Positions 41,920 to 52,263 of a DNA stretch of 64,000 bases are shown one piece after another (position 1 is the first letter of the stretch; each line of letters begins with the position of its first letter). The stretch is from the NCBI GenBank assembly GCA_003116975.1, contig BGKB01000054.1:124001-188000 (forward strand), given 5' to 3'. Source of the DNA: Aurantiochytrium sp. KH105 (taxonomy: Eukaryota > Sar > Bigyra > Thraustochytrida > Thraustochytriidae). A model generated the notes under the pieces. That model did no database searches, was not told where the DNA came from, and worked only from the letters and a program-made list of their open reading frames with translations. The position numbers and the translations under genes are program-made.

Positions 41920-43875
41920 TCAGCTCGCAGGGCAAGGATTGTTGCGCGCAAGAGACCAGTCAGTGAGACGCAAGAGCTCCCAGCCCGCAGAAAGACGAAG
42001 ACGATCGACGGACTGAGGTGGCGCAGTGTGCAGCTGCTCGATCGTTTGATACAACGAGGTCCATATCTGCGGCGCAAGGTTCGCACCAGGGTAGGCCACC
42101 TGGAGAGGCTCTCCCGTGACATCAAGGAGCTGCGGCGGCTCCTCGGGGGCATCTGGGACGGCAAAGTCCGCAGAAAATACCTGAAATCGACCGCGGCGAG
42201 ACTCGAGGCCCTGCGCTTGCGCAGCGCCAACAACAAATCTGACTGCGTCACGCATGTGCTTCGCCAAGGTGCCCTCGTCGTCGACGGCGTGAAAGTCCAT
42301 CTTTTGCACCTCTTTGCGACCCGCCTTGGCAAGTGCAGCCTGAAGCTCAGCGGCCGAGGAAATGTCGACGTTAGACTCCTCCCAGGTGACACCCGAATGA
42401 AAGAGGACCACGAGTGGGTGAAGAGAGGCCACAACAAAGAATGCTCGTGCTTTGCGCGAGGCCACAACGAACTCCTGCACCACTGGCCCGCGCTTGATGG
42501 ACTTGCACGAGCGTGTGGCCTTGGCGAGATCGACGGTTCCGCGGTACACGGATGCCCCATCTGAAACTCCGTTCGTACCGAGCCAACCGCTGCTTGCCTT
42601 GACAGCCCAGTTGCGATCCGCAGCTGCTGGGTCCTTGAGAAAAGCTTGGCACGTCTTTGCGTCGCCCAAATTGTACGTGTCAGGACCAAGCGCGAGGTCA
42701 TTGAGTTGGCAACCAAACGAGCGGGCGAAATCTTCACGGCAGCGCACCTGCGCGTACGCCATACCTCCAATGCAGTATCCAGATTTTCCAATTTGGTTCA
42801 CGATTGAGCGCTTGACGGACTTGTACTTTTCATAGCTCTTCCAACGGATCAAATACATGGTCGGGCTCTTGGTGCCCGGGGAGTACTTCCATTTGTCCTT
42901 TCGCAGCGTGTCACACAAGTATCCGCACGAGGTTCCACGGTAATAGGCAAAGGTATGCTTGGAAAGCGCCCTGACCTGAACCTGCAGAGCCCCTGGGGCA
43001 TCGTTAGCGTCAGCGTCGCTTTCGTCGGCGTCCTCGCCCTCTTCTTCGACGAGCTCTGGCATATTGTTCTCGGTGCCAAAGGACGGTTCTGCCTCGCCCT
43101 CGAGCGCAGGTCCGGGGTCAGCCAAGGACACGGGCGACTTTCCTCCGTCATCGATGCCAAGGTCTAGCACAACGCCTTCGTCTTCTGTACGAATGGCCGA
43201 ATCTGCATCGGTGGCACCGAGGCTGATACCGTCGCCTGATGTTTCTTCGTCCAGTGCAAAGTTGCCGTCAAGGTCAAGAACTTCGTTGACCTGCACGCCA
43301 TCGTCGGAGCCTTGGTCGGCGTCGAGCTCGACATTATCGACAGTAGTGAGAAGGTCGTTCTCTTCGTCTTCTACTCCTCGCCCTCCTTGATCTTCTTCGT
43401 TGAAACTGCTGCCAATTTCTGGATCACTTGCCCCGCGGAAATTGGGCTGGCGTCCCTCAGAGTCTGCCTGTGCAAACTCGCCTTTGTCTGCGCTGTGTTG
43501 CTGGTCAACACTTTCACGTTGCTGACGGCGCTCCTTGCGCGCCGTAACATCGGCCTCGGCCGCTGCAGCTTCTGCGACGGCGGCGGTGGCCGCAGGGTCG
43601 GCTTCCTGGTCGCTTGCGTCGCCTTCCACGCCGTCGAACCCGGCCGGCGCGTCGTCCTCGGGGCTCTGGCCGTAGACCTCGCTGAGGCCGTCGCCGACGC
43701 GCTCGGCGTTGAGCGCCGCGTCCCTCCAGACCTCGAGCTCGCCCGTGTGGAAGACGTGCTTGTACACGACCCTGGTCCCGCGCTCCGTGTCGAGCGTCGC
43801 CAGTCTCGCCAGCAGCGCCAGCGCCAGCAGGTTCCCGGGGAGCAGCGCCAGCACGGCGCACCTCGCCGACACCAT
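41920..43875 (-). CDS. Membrane-anchored protein with a divergent tubulin-tyrosine-ligase-like (ATP-grasp) region
   Basis: The ATG at 43875 gives 651 residues. An uncleaved-looking hydrophobic segment near the N-terminus (VLALLPGNLLALALLARL) suggests a type II anchor. Residues 60-330 are an acidic, low-complexity stalk. From about 340 the protein is folded. The order of elements resembles TTL-like ligases: RSIVNQIGKSGYCIGGMAYA, ALGPDTYNLGDAKTCQAFL, NWAVKASSGWLGTNGVS, then GPVVQEFV and a following strand pair. In TTL proteins these correspond to the P-x-T-Y, W-I-x-K-P and V-V-Q-x-Y/F positions. The match is partial and several ATP-grasp residues are not clear. The catalytic domain would be luminal or extracellular, unusual for a TTL fold. 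Treat the family call as tentative. Confidence 0.55.
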   Translation of the reverse strand: MVSARCAVLALLPGNLLALALLARLATLDTERGTRVVYKHVFHTGELEVWRDAALNAERVGDGLSEVYGQSPEDDAPAGFDGVEGDASDQEADPAATAAVAEAAAAEADVTARKERRQQRESVDQQHSADKGEFAQADSEGRQPNFRGASDPEIGSSFNEEDQGGRGVEDEENDLLTTVDNVELDADQGSDDGVQVNEVLDLDGNFALDEETSGDGISLGATDADSAIRTEDEGVVLDLGIDDGGKSPVSLADPGPALEGEAEPSFGTENNMPELVEEEGEDADESDADANDAPGALQVQVRALSKHTFAYYRGTSCGYLCDTLRKDKWKYSPGTKSPTMYLIRWKSYEKYKSVKRSIVNQIGKSGYCIGGMAYAQVRCREDFARSFGCQLNDLALGPDTYNLGDAKTCQAFLKDPAAADRNWAVKASSGWLGTNGVSDGASVYRGTVDLAKATRSCKSIKRGPVVQEFVVASRKARAFFVVASLHPLVVLFHSGVTWEESNVDISSAAELQAALAKAGRKEVQKMDFHAVDDEGTLAKHMRDAVRFVVGAAQAQGLESRRGRFQVFSADFAVPDAPEEPPQLLDVTGEPLQVAYPGANLAPQIWTSLYQTIEQLHTAPPQSVDRLRLSAGWELLRLTDWSLARNNPCPAS

Positions 43876-44697
43876 CTCCTTCCCCTCGCGGCGCCCTCGC
43901 GACGCTTCGCGCAGCCCGGCGCGGCAGACTCGCGCTCTTGCACGATTGATTGCTCCAACGATCGAGGTCGAGCGAGCGATCGATCGAACCCAAGCCGGCA
44001 TCGTACCGCCTCCGTACCGTGCACGGTATCTCCGATCCGTGATATCCTAGGCGCCTCTGCTTGGCCCCGTCTCCCGCGCGCGAAGAGACGCAGAATGCCC
44101 CCCGGGGCCGCAGCGGCACGCGGGGCGGATAGCGGCGGCGGGGGGCAGGGGGGACCGCGGCGGCGCTCAGTCCGATGCGGCCCCTTCATGTCCGTCTACT
44201 ACAAGAGCGCGGATGACAAGAACGGGATCCAGAGGGCGCGGCAGAACTGCTGCGCGGGCAGACTCGCAACCGCGGCGAGGAGGTAGGTGCGAGAGCGGCG
44301 GGCGCAGGGGCGCGAGGAGGAGCAGGAGAGCGCGGAGGAAGTCCATGACGGCGAAAACGACGACGAGAACAAGAAGTCGACGAGGAGAGGGCGAGAGAGC
44401 GAGCGAGGTGGAAATCTTGCGGGTCGCGAAGCGAAAGCATGCGTATGGATGTGAGCCAAAGTGCTGGCGAGGGGATGGCGGGGAAAACGAAAAGAGGAGG
44501 ACTGACGATGAGGACGGACGATCTCGGTCGGACGTGGATGGATGTCGTTCGCGTCACTGCTTTTGTTGGATGCACTTCTACGTCGGAATCGGGATTGGGG
44601 TTGATTTCGCTGCGCAGATCTTCAATAGTTGCCAAGAGAGGAAAAAGCAAAAGCCCAGGCTTACGCTCAAGCAAGACTCGATCAAAAGAAACGCAAG
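43876..44697. promoter_or_regulatory. Divergent intergenic region between the TTL-like gene and the SDR gene
   Basis: About 820 bases between two divergent ATGs; must contain both promoters. Open frames through it on both strands (for example 44186-44674 -) are Arg/Ser-rich and lack domains. Confidence 0.5.
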
Positions 44698-45477
44698 ATG
44701 GATCGCAAGGGCAAGACGTACTTGGTCACTGGCGGAGCTTCGGGCCTCGGCGAGGCGACGGCGCGCATGCTGGCCGCGCAGGGCGCCAATGTCGCCATCC
44801 TTGACCGCGATGAGGAGCGCGGCCCCGCCGTCTGCAAGGAGCTCGGCCCCCGCTCGGCCTTTTTCCAGATGGACGCCACGAAGGAAGAGTCCATCAAGGC
44901 TGCCGTCCAGGGCGCTGCGGCCAAGTTCGGCGGTGTGCATGGTGTGATCAACTGCGCTGGCGTGGGCAGCGCTACGACCACCATTAACAAGAAGGGTGGC
45001 GTGCACGACTCGGGCATCTTTGACTTCGTGGTCCAGGTCAACCTGTACGGCACCTTTAACGCATCCAAGTATGCCGCCGCAGAGATGGCCAAGAACGAGC
45101 CGGACGAGAACGGTCTTCGCGGTGTCATTATCAACACCGCCTCGGTCGCTGCCATTGACGGCCAGAAGGGCCAGGCTGCCTACAGCGCCAGCAAGGGCGC
45201 TGTGACGGGTATGACCCTGCCCATGGCTCGCGATCTCGGCACCTACGGTATCCGTGTGCTCACGATCCTCCCCGGCATCATGGAGACCCCGCTCATGGCC
45301 GCCGCCTCGGACAAGGTCAAGACTGGCCTCGCGCTCTCCGTTGTCGCGCCCAAGCGCCTCGGAAAGCCCGAGGAGTTTGCGCACATGTGCACGGCTATCA
45401 TCGACAACGGCTACCTCAACGGCGAGTGCATTCGTCTTGACGGTGCCATCCGCATGGGCTACCAGAGCAAGATCTAA
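44698..45477 (+). CDS. HSD17B10: 3-hydroxyacyl-CoA dehydrogenase type-2 / 17beta-HSD10-like short-chain dehydrogenase
   Basis: The ATG at 44698 (GCAAGATGGATC) gives 259 residues, against 261 for human HSD10. The Rossmann cofactor motif is TGGASGLGEATARML at about residue 12. Asp42-region ILDRDEE predicts NAD(H) preference. NCAGVG, the catalytic Ser in NTASVAAIDG (about 149) and YSASKGAVTG (Tyr162, Lys166) are all present. The tail GYLNGECIRLDGAIRM is typical of the HSD10 subgroup. These enzymes oxidise 3-hydroxyacyl-CoA in isoleucine and branched-chain fatty acid breakdown and can be part of mitochondrial RNase P in animals. Codon third positions are very GC-rich here, suggesting strong expression. 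No clear presequence is seen; the frame upstream of the ATG has only a TTG. Confidence 0.92.
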   Translation: MDRKGKTYLVTGGASGLGEATARMLAAQGANVAILDRDEERGPAVCKELGPRSAFFQMDATKEESIKAAVQGAAAKFGGVHGVINCAGVGSATTTINKKGGVHDSGIFDFVVQVNLYGTFNASKYAAAEMAKNEPDENGLRGVIINTASVAAIDGQKGQAAYSASKGAVTGMTLPMARDLGTYGIRVLTILPGIMETPLMAAASDKVKTGLALSVVAPKRLGKPEEFAHMCTAIIDNGYLNGECIRLDGAIRMGYQSKI

Positions 45478-45979
45478 CCTTATTTTCTCGACCAAGCCGA
45501 AATTTTCGTTTTTATCAACCTTTTCCTCGCTGCCTGCCGATTACTTGCATGCAGAGGATAGACTTCCCTGCCTGCTAGGTTGATCGGCCATGGTAGCGGC
45601 CGAATACCGTGGCCCATTGAGGGTTTGAATTTAGAATTGCTTATCATGATCCCTTTCTGCCGAGCATGCAGGACTTTACACTAGCGTCTACTTGATATTT
45701 CGTTCCGTGTCTCCTTACTGACCTAACTTTGCGATTCATCAGTATACTACTGCAGCTCCGCCTTTCCTGCAATCTGGGACCGCCGCAATCGTGGTGGCGC
45801 AAAACCCACCTTTGTGCACATGCATGCACATGCACTAGGCCTAATACCTCACTCAGACATTCATTCCTCTTCACAGACAATCCTATCTAGCTCCAAACGA
45901 GGCTTTGTCGTTCCCGTGGTCATGGCTCCACACAACCCGCGAGCAATCGAACGACTCAGAGCGAGCGAGTGAACGTACG

Positions 45980-46020
45980 TACGAACGAACGAACGAACGA
46001 ACGAACGAACGGACGAACGA
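45980..46020. repeat. (GAAC)n microsatellite
   Basis: About nine GAAC/GAAC-like units with one interrupted by GGAC. Confidence 0.9.
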
Positions 46021-46849
46021 CAAATGAATGAACGTCTTCATCATACACTTCGGCTATACGTCAGAAGTTGTCTGCTGCTGTGTTAGTGTGCGTCTGTCGG
46101 GCAGGTCGCGTCGTCGCCTCATCCTCGCTACGGAAGTGCCTCCTGAAGCTGCCTCCCGCGCAGACCCAAACCCTCAGCCGCACAAGCCAAGCTGCGCACG
46201 CCAGCCTTCCCTCTCGGCAGCCTCTCCCGAGCGCCTGCACGCGCCGCGCCGCCTGCGCAGAGCCCTCAGCTCGTCGCCCTGTCTCATCGCGGCCAGGGCT
46301 CCCGGTAAGTAACAAGGAAGTAGAAAAACTCAGGCCTCCTTCGCGCCGCCTCGCTGCCCGCAAAGCTAGCCTCCCGCGGCGAGCGCGGCGCGCCAGACGC
46401 GCACGCAGCGCAGCGCAGACCCCGACCCGGCGCGGCCGCGCGGAGGCAGCGAGCGCCCGCGACGCCGCGCGCCGCCGCCGGGCGCGGGACGCAGCGCGGG
46501 CCGCGCGGAGGAGGCGCAGGGCGGGCGGGCGGGCGAGTCACCGGTCACCTCGGCCGCCAGGCGCGCGAGTCCGGCGCCGCGGCGTGCGAGCTAGCGCGCG
46601 GGCCTGGCGCCGCGGGCCGCGAGCTGCGAGCTGCGACAGCGCGCGCGAGGCAGGCGGCAGGCAGGCAGGCAGGCAGGCAGAGCGCGCGGGCGGCGCGGCG
46701 CGGCGCGGCCGGAGATTGTTGTGGCTCATCGGCATCGCCTCGTCTTGATTTCGCGGGACTTGACCATTGTGGAGACGAGGACGGCGTGGACGACGTGGAC
46801 GGCGTGGACGGCGTGGGCGGAAGAGGGAGGACGAGATTGGGTAGAGCAG

Positions 46850-46851
46850 GA

Positions 46852-46884
<33 letters not shown>

Positions 46885-46906
46885 AGAGCAAGAGCAAGAG
46901 CAAGGG
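46850..46906. repeat. (GAGCAG)n / (GAGCAA)n hexanucleotide repeat
   Basis: About nine hexamer units upstream of the NAD kinase ATG. If translated in the kinase frame they would encode Glu-Gln repeats, but no ATG precedes them in that frame nearby. Confidence 0.85.
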
Positions 46907-47018
46907 TGGACGTCCCGCTATCTGCGAAGAGGAAGGCGTGGGAAAAGACGGGAGCCTGGCGCAGGACGACGAGGAGGAGAAAAAGGACAAGAAGCGAGGC
47001 GCAGAAGTCGGGAGCATC

Positions 47019-49046
47019 ATGAGCAAGGAAAATGGCGTGTCGCAGACGCTCAACGATGCGATCGGCGGTCTGAGGCAAGTCGCAGAGGCCCTCGAGACCC
47101 GCGACGAGCGTATTCGGCAGCTCGAAGCCGAAGTGGCCAGGCTCCGCGAAGAAGCATCTCGGGCGAATCGCGAGAGCTCGACATCGAATCGCGAGAGCTC
47201 GACATCGAATCGCGAGAGCTCGCCAAATGGCGTCGCCGCGCCCCCAAGTGAAGGCGAACAGAGCGCCCTCCGACTTTCGCATTTTCCGGCGCCACCGTTG
47301 GCCATGGCCGCCAACGGAGACTCAAACCTTAGTAGCAATGCAAGCGTTAGCAGCGAATTGAGCAATGGGAGCAACAGTGGTGGCGAGGGTAAAAAAAAAT
47401 CTCGGCTTCAGAACCGTGCAGCATCGGCCACCGGCATGAAGCCCCACGAATCTTCACAAGAGTTCAACAAGAAAATCAAAAACAATTGGACAACCGAAGT
47501 CTCTTATCCTGGCGGCCCCCAGACCGTGCAGCAACTCAAGCATAGAAAGGAAGAGACGCGCGAACGGGCATCCTCCGACGATGGCGTCTTCTTCTCCTCG
47601 TACTCACGCCTTGCGCGCGTGTGTTCGTTCCGTGAAGAAAATTGTTGTGGCTGCTCAACGAACTCGCCGTCGGTCGGGGCCGACCAATCCCCGCAACACG
47701 CGCTGTCCCGCCATGCGGAAACTCTGCCGCCGTCGCTAGACTTGGCAGCCACTTTTGCTCCGACGTCCGCGTCCGAGCCAACAACGATCCAAAAAGGAGT
47801 GGAAGATCTACAAAATTTCAAGATCGAGCCTCGCGATGCCAACAAGAAACATGCCGGCTACCGGCTGCTCACATGCAACGACCAGCATTGCACCATGCTC
47901 AAAGTACCACAGGGCCGCATTCACATTCCACACATTACAAAGACGCTCGTTCAGGCGCGGTGGATGCGTAAGCCGCGCACGGTCCTCATTGTGAAAAAAC
48001 CCGGCGAACCCGAATGCGCCGACGCCATGATCGACCTCGCGCGCTTTCTCACGCGCGGCGACTTTAAGGTCACCGTCGTGGCGGAACAAGCGGCCTTTGA
48101 TCGCAAGCGCGAATCCGACGACTTTGTGCACGCGCTGCGAGAACTCGCCGTCGTGCAGGCCTCGCATGACGACATTCAAACGATGCCGATCGATCTCTGC
48201 GTCGCGGTGGGCGGCGATGGCACAATCATCTGGCTATCACACCTTTTCCCGCGCGGGTGCCCGCCGGTGTACTCAATTCACATGGGCTCGCTCGGTTTTC
48301 TTAGCGCTTTTGCGCTGAGCGAGGCGCGCAGCACTCTACGATCGGTCATAGAAAATATCATGGTCTTGACGCTTCGCATGCGTCTCGAAGCCCGCGTGCT
48401 GCCGGCGCGAAAGACGCGTGGATCGTCGTCGCAAGGCACTGGAGGTGGAGCGGCGCAGACGCGGGTCATTCGCACAGTGCTCAACGAGATCGTCGTGGAC
48501 CGTGGCCCCGAGTCTTCCATCATCAATTGCGACCTCTTTATCGGAAATAGCGAGACGCCCATTACACACGTCCAAGGCGACGGAATCATTGTCTCGACGC
48601 CTACAGGGAGCACGGCATACTCGCTGTCAGCGGGCGGGTCGATGGTGCACCCCGCCATTCCTTGTGTTGCGATCACACCGGTGTGCCCACATTCACTTTC
48701 GTTCCGTCCCATTGTCATTCCAGACACGAGCCAGGTCCGCATCAAAGTGAACGAGGCTGCTCGCTCGAGCGCCTGGGTCTCTTTCGATGGTCGCGACCGT
48801 CTCGAGCTCAAACAAGGCGAGTCTGTCGTCATTTCCGTCTCGGAATTCCCCGTGCCAAGCATCTGTAGTCAGGGGGAAAGTGAAGACTGGTTTTCTGCAA
48901 TCAAAGAGGGCTTTAACTGGAATGAACGAACCATGCAAAAGTCGTTCACGCGCTCTACACTGCATGCGACGGCCTCGACGCCTTCTTTTCAGTCGAGCCC
49001 ATCAACTCGACCGATTCCGCCATCGGCATCGAGTGCGAATCTGTAG
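47019..49046 (+). CDS. NADK: NAD kinase (ATP-NAD kinase) with long N-terminal extension
   Basis: The ATG at 47019 (GCATCATGAGC) gives 675 residues. Residues 1-55 form a predicted coiled coil (ETRDERIRQLEAEVARLREE), followed by three identical seven-residue units RESSTSN/RESSPN (DNA 47168-47227). A Ser-rich disordered stretch leads to the catalytic domain from about residue 265. Motifs: CVAVGGDGTIIWLSHLF (GGDGT at about 397), VYSIHMGSLGFLSAF, NEIVVDRGPESSI, GDGIIVSTPTGSTAYSLSAGG and FRPIVIPDTSQVRI. All NADK signature residues are kept. The enzyme phosphorylates NAD to NADP, supplying NADPH-linked pathways such as lipid synthesis. The N-terminal extension resembles plant NADK2 only in being long; its role is unknown. 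Confidence 0.95.
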   Translation: MSKENGVSQTLNDAIGGLRQVAEALETRDERIRQLEAEVARLREEASRANRESSTSNRESSTSNRESSPNGVAAPPSEGEQSALRLSHFPAPPLAMAANGDSNLSSNASVSSELSNGSNSGGEGKKKSRLQNRAASATGMKPHESSQEFNKKIKNNWTTEVSYPGGPQTVQQLKHRKEETRERASSDDGVFFSSYSRLARVCSFREENCCGCSTNSPSVGADQSPQHALSRHAETLPPSLDLAATFAPTSASEPTTIQKGVEDLQNFKIEPRDANKKHAGYRLLTCNDQHCTMLKVPQGRIHIPHITKTLVQARWMRKPRTVLIVKKPGEPECADAMIDLARFLTRGDFKVTVVAEQAAFDRKRESDDFVHALRELAVVQASHDDIQTMPIDLCVAVGGDGTIIWLSHLFPRGCPPVYSIHMGSLGFLSAFALSEARSTLRSVIENIMVLTLRMRLEARVLPARKTRGSSSQGTGGGAAQTRVIRTVLNEIVVDRGPESSIINCDLFIGNSETPITHVQGDGIIVSTPTGSTAYSLSAGGSMVHPAIPCVAITPVCPHSLSFRPIVIPDTSQVRIKVNEAARSSAWVSFDGRDRLELKQGESVVISVSEFPVPSICSQGESEDWFSAIKEGFNWNERTMQKSFTRSTLHATASTPSFQSSPSTRPIPPSASSANL

Positions 49047-49325
49047 GCCTGGGCTCTAGGCTCTGGGCCCTCGCCTGCTTTGATTCGAGCAACTGAGTAT
49101 CATCATCAGTATCCGGGGTGTAGGCCTGATAGGCTACTTGCCTTGGAAGAGAAAATGATTTTTTAATTTTTTTTAAAAAAATAATAATAATAAAAATATG
49201 CTGCTCCACTTTGCCGATCTGTTTCTTTCCTTTTCTTTATCACAAGCACGTGCATGCACATGGGAGATGCAAGAAATGAAGTGAACTAAATTTGAAAATA
49301 ACAGGCCTCTTATCCTACTCTTTAT
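49047..49325. other. Spacer between convergent genes
   Basis: Carries two TAGGCCTG motifs (49044 and 49121) and an A/T-rich run at 49150-49200 that may be a poly(A)/3' end signal region. Confidence 0.5.
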
Positions 49326-51149
49326 CTACTGTTCCTCCTTTTCCGCTGTCTTCTTCCTCAACCTTCTCCGAGTTGCCCACCTCATTTCTATATATGCTTG
49401 TTTCCTTCTTTCTTTTTCGATCTGATACTCTCGTTCGTGATCGCCTTGTAAAAGCTTTCGAAGATGCCGGTTTTCTCTTCGTGCCTTCCTACTTAGCGGG
49501 TTCTCACGCCCCGTCCCGCTTTCTGGCTCCATAGCCGCCAACTCGCTTTTTGGCTCCATAGCCGCTGATTGACGCTTGGGTGCTTTTGCCTGACGCGCGA
49601 GTGATTCCATTGCCGCTATTGACGTCTCAAGTTGTTGAATATCGCGCAAAATGATCGCTGACGGGTATTTTGCTGTGATCTGCTTGCCAAGACCAAAAAT
49701 TTTTCTGAAGTGGCCAGCTCCAGCATACATTGACTCGCGGAGACTATCGCCAGATGCACCAGTCGATAGTTGTTTTTGTGCAATGTCCAGTATAGCCCGT
49801 GCTAAAAATACCATCTCTGTAATTGAAATCTCAGCGACAATCACACTCGGCTCACCCCAAGAACCATCTCCAATTTCCTTGGCAATGAAGTAGATCCTTC
49901 TTTCGAATTTTCCAGCGAGTAGAATGGCCTGTTCCAGTGTTTCAGCACTTTTTCCATCGGAAAACTCATGCAGTTCATACCAAGCGAGGTAAAAAGTCAT
50001 CCGGAAAGCTTCCCGGTCTTCAAGCTCGTTGAAAGTTCTCTCGTGGACGATCCTGTTGCGAACATTTTTGACAGCGACGATTAGGTCACGTGTTTGTGCA
50101 TGCATTCCCATAGTGATTTTTTTGTCGTTGAGATGATGAATCTTGCCGAAAGTCCTCAAATATTCCTCGAGAACTTTGCTAGCGGTGACGGCCAGCTTAA
50201 AATCGCAATTTATGCCTTCCAGCGGATCTCCATGTTTCTCAACAAATTTGGTGGCTAGATTTTGCCGCTCTCGACTGATCGACATTTTCCCCCGGAGTTC
50301 CTCTTCTTCGACGACTTCAATCAACTGATCAATGACTTCAAGACGATCGTGAAGCCTGTCCGCCAGCTCATGGTACTGCTTTTTCATAGAACGAAGCTTG
50401 CGAATCTTTTCATGAATCTTTTGAATGGAATCAGAAGCTCTTGAGAGCTCCTTCGAAATCGCTTCCGCGTCACTATCATGCGACGTTTCCGGGAGATCCA
50501 AACGTTCCGAGACTGTCGCCTGTCGCGCCCCAAATGTATCGGTCTCAGGCAAAATGTCACCATTTGTGTTTTTAACCAACAGATTTTGATGTTCCGCATC
50601 TTCGTAGAATGTATTGACCTTGGCGGCTTCCATTTTGGATGCGTCACTTACGGCTGCGCTCTCGACGCTGTGACTATCGGTTGTCTCATTCGAAGCCTTT
50701 GGATCGGAACTAGGATTCGGCAAAGACCTCTTCTTTTCTTTTTCTTTTTTTCCTTCTTCTTCGAAGACTGCGTCCGCCATGGAGCTGCCCAAGTCCTCGT
50801 ATGTAAGATGCTCGGGATCAAAAAGGTGCACATCAGCGAGCGTCGGTGCGAGAACTTCATCGCCGCCCGCCTGAGATGGGGTCTTGGGATTATGCATGAA
50901 TTGGAGAGGCTCTTGCGGGTTAGAGTGCTCCTTTTGAGCAGACCTTCCTGCACCCTCGGCAGACTTCTTTCTTCCCCTCGTCGTCGTTGCGTTTGCTCGC
51001 CTCGACGCGGTCGTACAAAAGTTGGTGTCGCGCAGGGGGCAAATTTTCCCCGGTCTGGCACCAACCATTGCAATGTCCAAGCCACCATGCGTGTCCTCTA
51101 GCCCTCTCGCGAGCCATGGTGCCGCCCGGCGGCAAAATCTGCCGAGCAT
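49326..51149 (-). CDS. Large HEPN-like (Rx4H) domain protein, unknown function
   Basis: The first in-frame ATG is at 51149, giving 607 residues; the frame is open further up but lacks ATG. The N-terminal 215 residues are disordered and acidic. A coiled coil occurs at about residues 255-310 (SIQKIHEKIRKLRSMKKQYH). The next segment, about 320-420, is helical and contains CDFKLAVTASKVLEEYLRTF, LNDKKITMGMHAQTRDLIVA and VKNVRNRIVHERTFNELEDR. The RNRIVH element is an R-x4-H motif, placed as in HEPN/DUF4145 domains. A second helical region follows. The tail is basic and Glu/Arg-rich. It is paralogous in this segment to the smaller gene at 52264-52626. HEPN domains often are RNases or nucleotide-binding modules; activity here is inferred only. 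Confidence 0.7.
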   Translation of the reverse strand: MLGRFCRRAAPWLARGLEDTHGGLDIAMVGARPGKICPLRDTNFCTTASRRANATTTRGRKKSAEGAGRSAQKEHSNPQEPLQFMHNPKTPSQAGGDEVLAPTLADVHLFDPEHLTYEDLGSSMADAVFEEEGKKEKEKKRSLPNPSSDPKASNETTDSHSVESAAVSDASKMEAAKVNTFYEDAEHQNLLVKNTNGDILPETDTFGARQATVSERLDLPETSHDSDAEAISKELSRASDSIQKIHEKIRKLRSMKKQYHELADRLHDRLEVIDQLIEVVEEEELRGKMSISRERQNLATKFVEKHGDPLEGINCDFKLAVTASKVLEEYLRTFGKIHHLNDKKITMGMHAQTRDLIVAVKNVRNRIVHERTFNELEDREAFRMTFYLAWYELHEFSDGKSAETLEQAILLAGKFERRIYFIAKEIGDGSWGEPSVIVAEISITEMVFLARAILDIAQKQLSTGASGDSLRESMYAGAGHFRKIFGLGKQITAKYPSAIILRDIQQLETSIAAMESLARQAKAPKRQSAAMEPKSELAAMEPESGTGRENPLSRKARRENRHLRKLLQGDHEREYQIEKERRKQAYIEMRWATRRRLRKKTAEKEEQ

Positions 51150-52263
51150 GACGTTCCGCGTGGGCCCGTCCGCGACCTGCGGCGCCCACCCGGCGCGAGC
51201 GTCCCCGCGATTGACCTTTTGGCGTTTTCGTGGCCGAGCCGAAGCGCCCCCACGTTTGATTTCGCTCACCAGATTGGGGTTGCGCAGACCCTCAAAACTT
51301 TACCGTCCTGCTTGTTATGATATGGCACGCCGACCAGCAGCCGGGGAGAAGGGCAGTGCGTTGTGGAGGCGAACTTGATGCAGCTGACTGGCTGGCGGGC
51401 TGGCTGGTGAATCGAAGGATGACTGGATGAGGAAAACGTTCATACTCGCCCGAACGTTTGGGTTCTAGGAGAGACCCCAAGATTGCGATGATGTGAGCCA
51501 AGTGACGCTAAGCAAACATTTACGCGAGGATTGTGCTGCTTGGTGGTGTTGTGATTGGTGCGATCATCGCAATGGTAGGGTGAAGGTATGCTTGTTCATG
51601 GCATGATTCGGACAAATGCTGTGCGGTGTTCTCGGGTCGAACATTTTATTGTGGAGGAGCAGTGAACCAGTGATCATGCCTGAGTTTTCTTTGCGAGAAT
51701 TTTGAAAATAGCACAATTGCAGGCCTTCTTCCGCTTCAGATTTGTCTCGTTGTGGTGCGGAGCGCCACGACGGAGCAAGGACAGAAGTAGAATAGACCTC
51801 AAACTTTCATTGTTATTGTAGGCCTAGTTGATGGTGGTAGCATTGATTTTTGTACAGAAGGATCGTTGTTGGACGTCTCATTGGTGCAAGGTCATTGACT
51901 TCCTGTCCGGGAAAGGATGAACTCTCTTGAACGCAATGCATGCGTGTGAAGCTGGGCGTGCCAGGTTCCGAAGTGAGAGATCTGGGATTCTTTTTTTTCT
52001 CAATCACGAAGAAAATTTGAAAACCCTCTTTTTGAAAACCCCTGGAACCCTTGACCCTCTTTCTTTCTCTCTCCCCCGCGCGCGTGCGCCCGCGCGCGAT
52101 CCAGAACGTTTGTGTGATGCTGGAGAATCTTGTTCAACAACGATCGCTTTGCGTTCTCCGATAAAGCGACCTTCCCCTCCCTATCCGCCATTGGTTACTC
52201 GTTCTCGCCGGTGTTAGACATTGGCGAGCGAGTATTCATTCCTTCATTCATTCATACATACAT
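51150..52263. other. Intergenic region between two HEPN-like genes
   Basis: Holds a TAGGCCTA at 51819 and GGCTGGC repeats near 51385-51405. Open frames are short and without domains. Upstream part is the promoter of the larger HEPN-like gene. Confidence 0.5.

Larger units (their letters stand above)
45478..47018. other. 1.5-kb intergenic region with microsatellites
   Basis: TAGGCCTA at 45836, a (GAAC)n tract at about 45980-46020, (GGCA)n at 46658-46680 and GAGCAG repeats at 46850-46906. Long Arg/Ala-rich frames on both strands have no domains. The right part is the NAD kinase 5' region. Confidence 0.55.

Noticed and set aside
44578-45495. 305-codon minus-strand frame opposite the SDR gene
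   Set aside because: Val/Ala/Asp-rich mirror of a very GC-biased gene; the SDR motifs on the plus strand are intact.
46068-46748. 226-codon plus-strand frame
   Set aside because: Arg/Ala-rich translation of CG-rich DNA upstream of NAD kinase; no domain and opposite frames also open.
31148-49046. QPRT and NAD kinase as an NAD gene cluster
   Set aside because: They are about 15 kb apart with unrelated genes between; proximity looks accidental.
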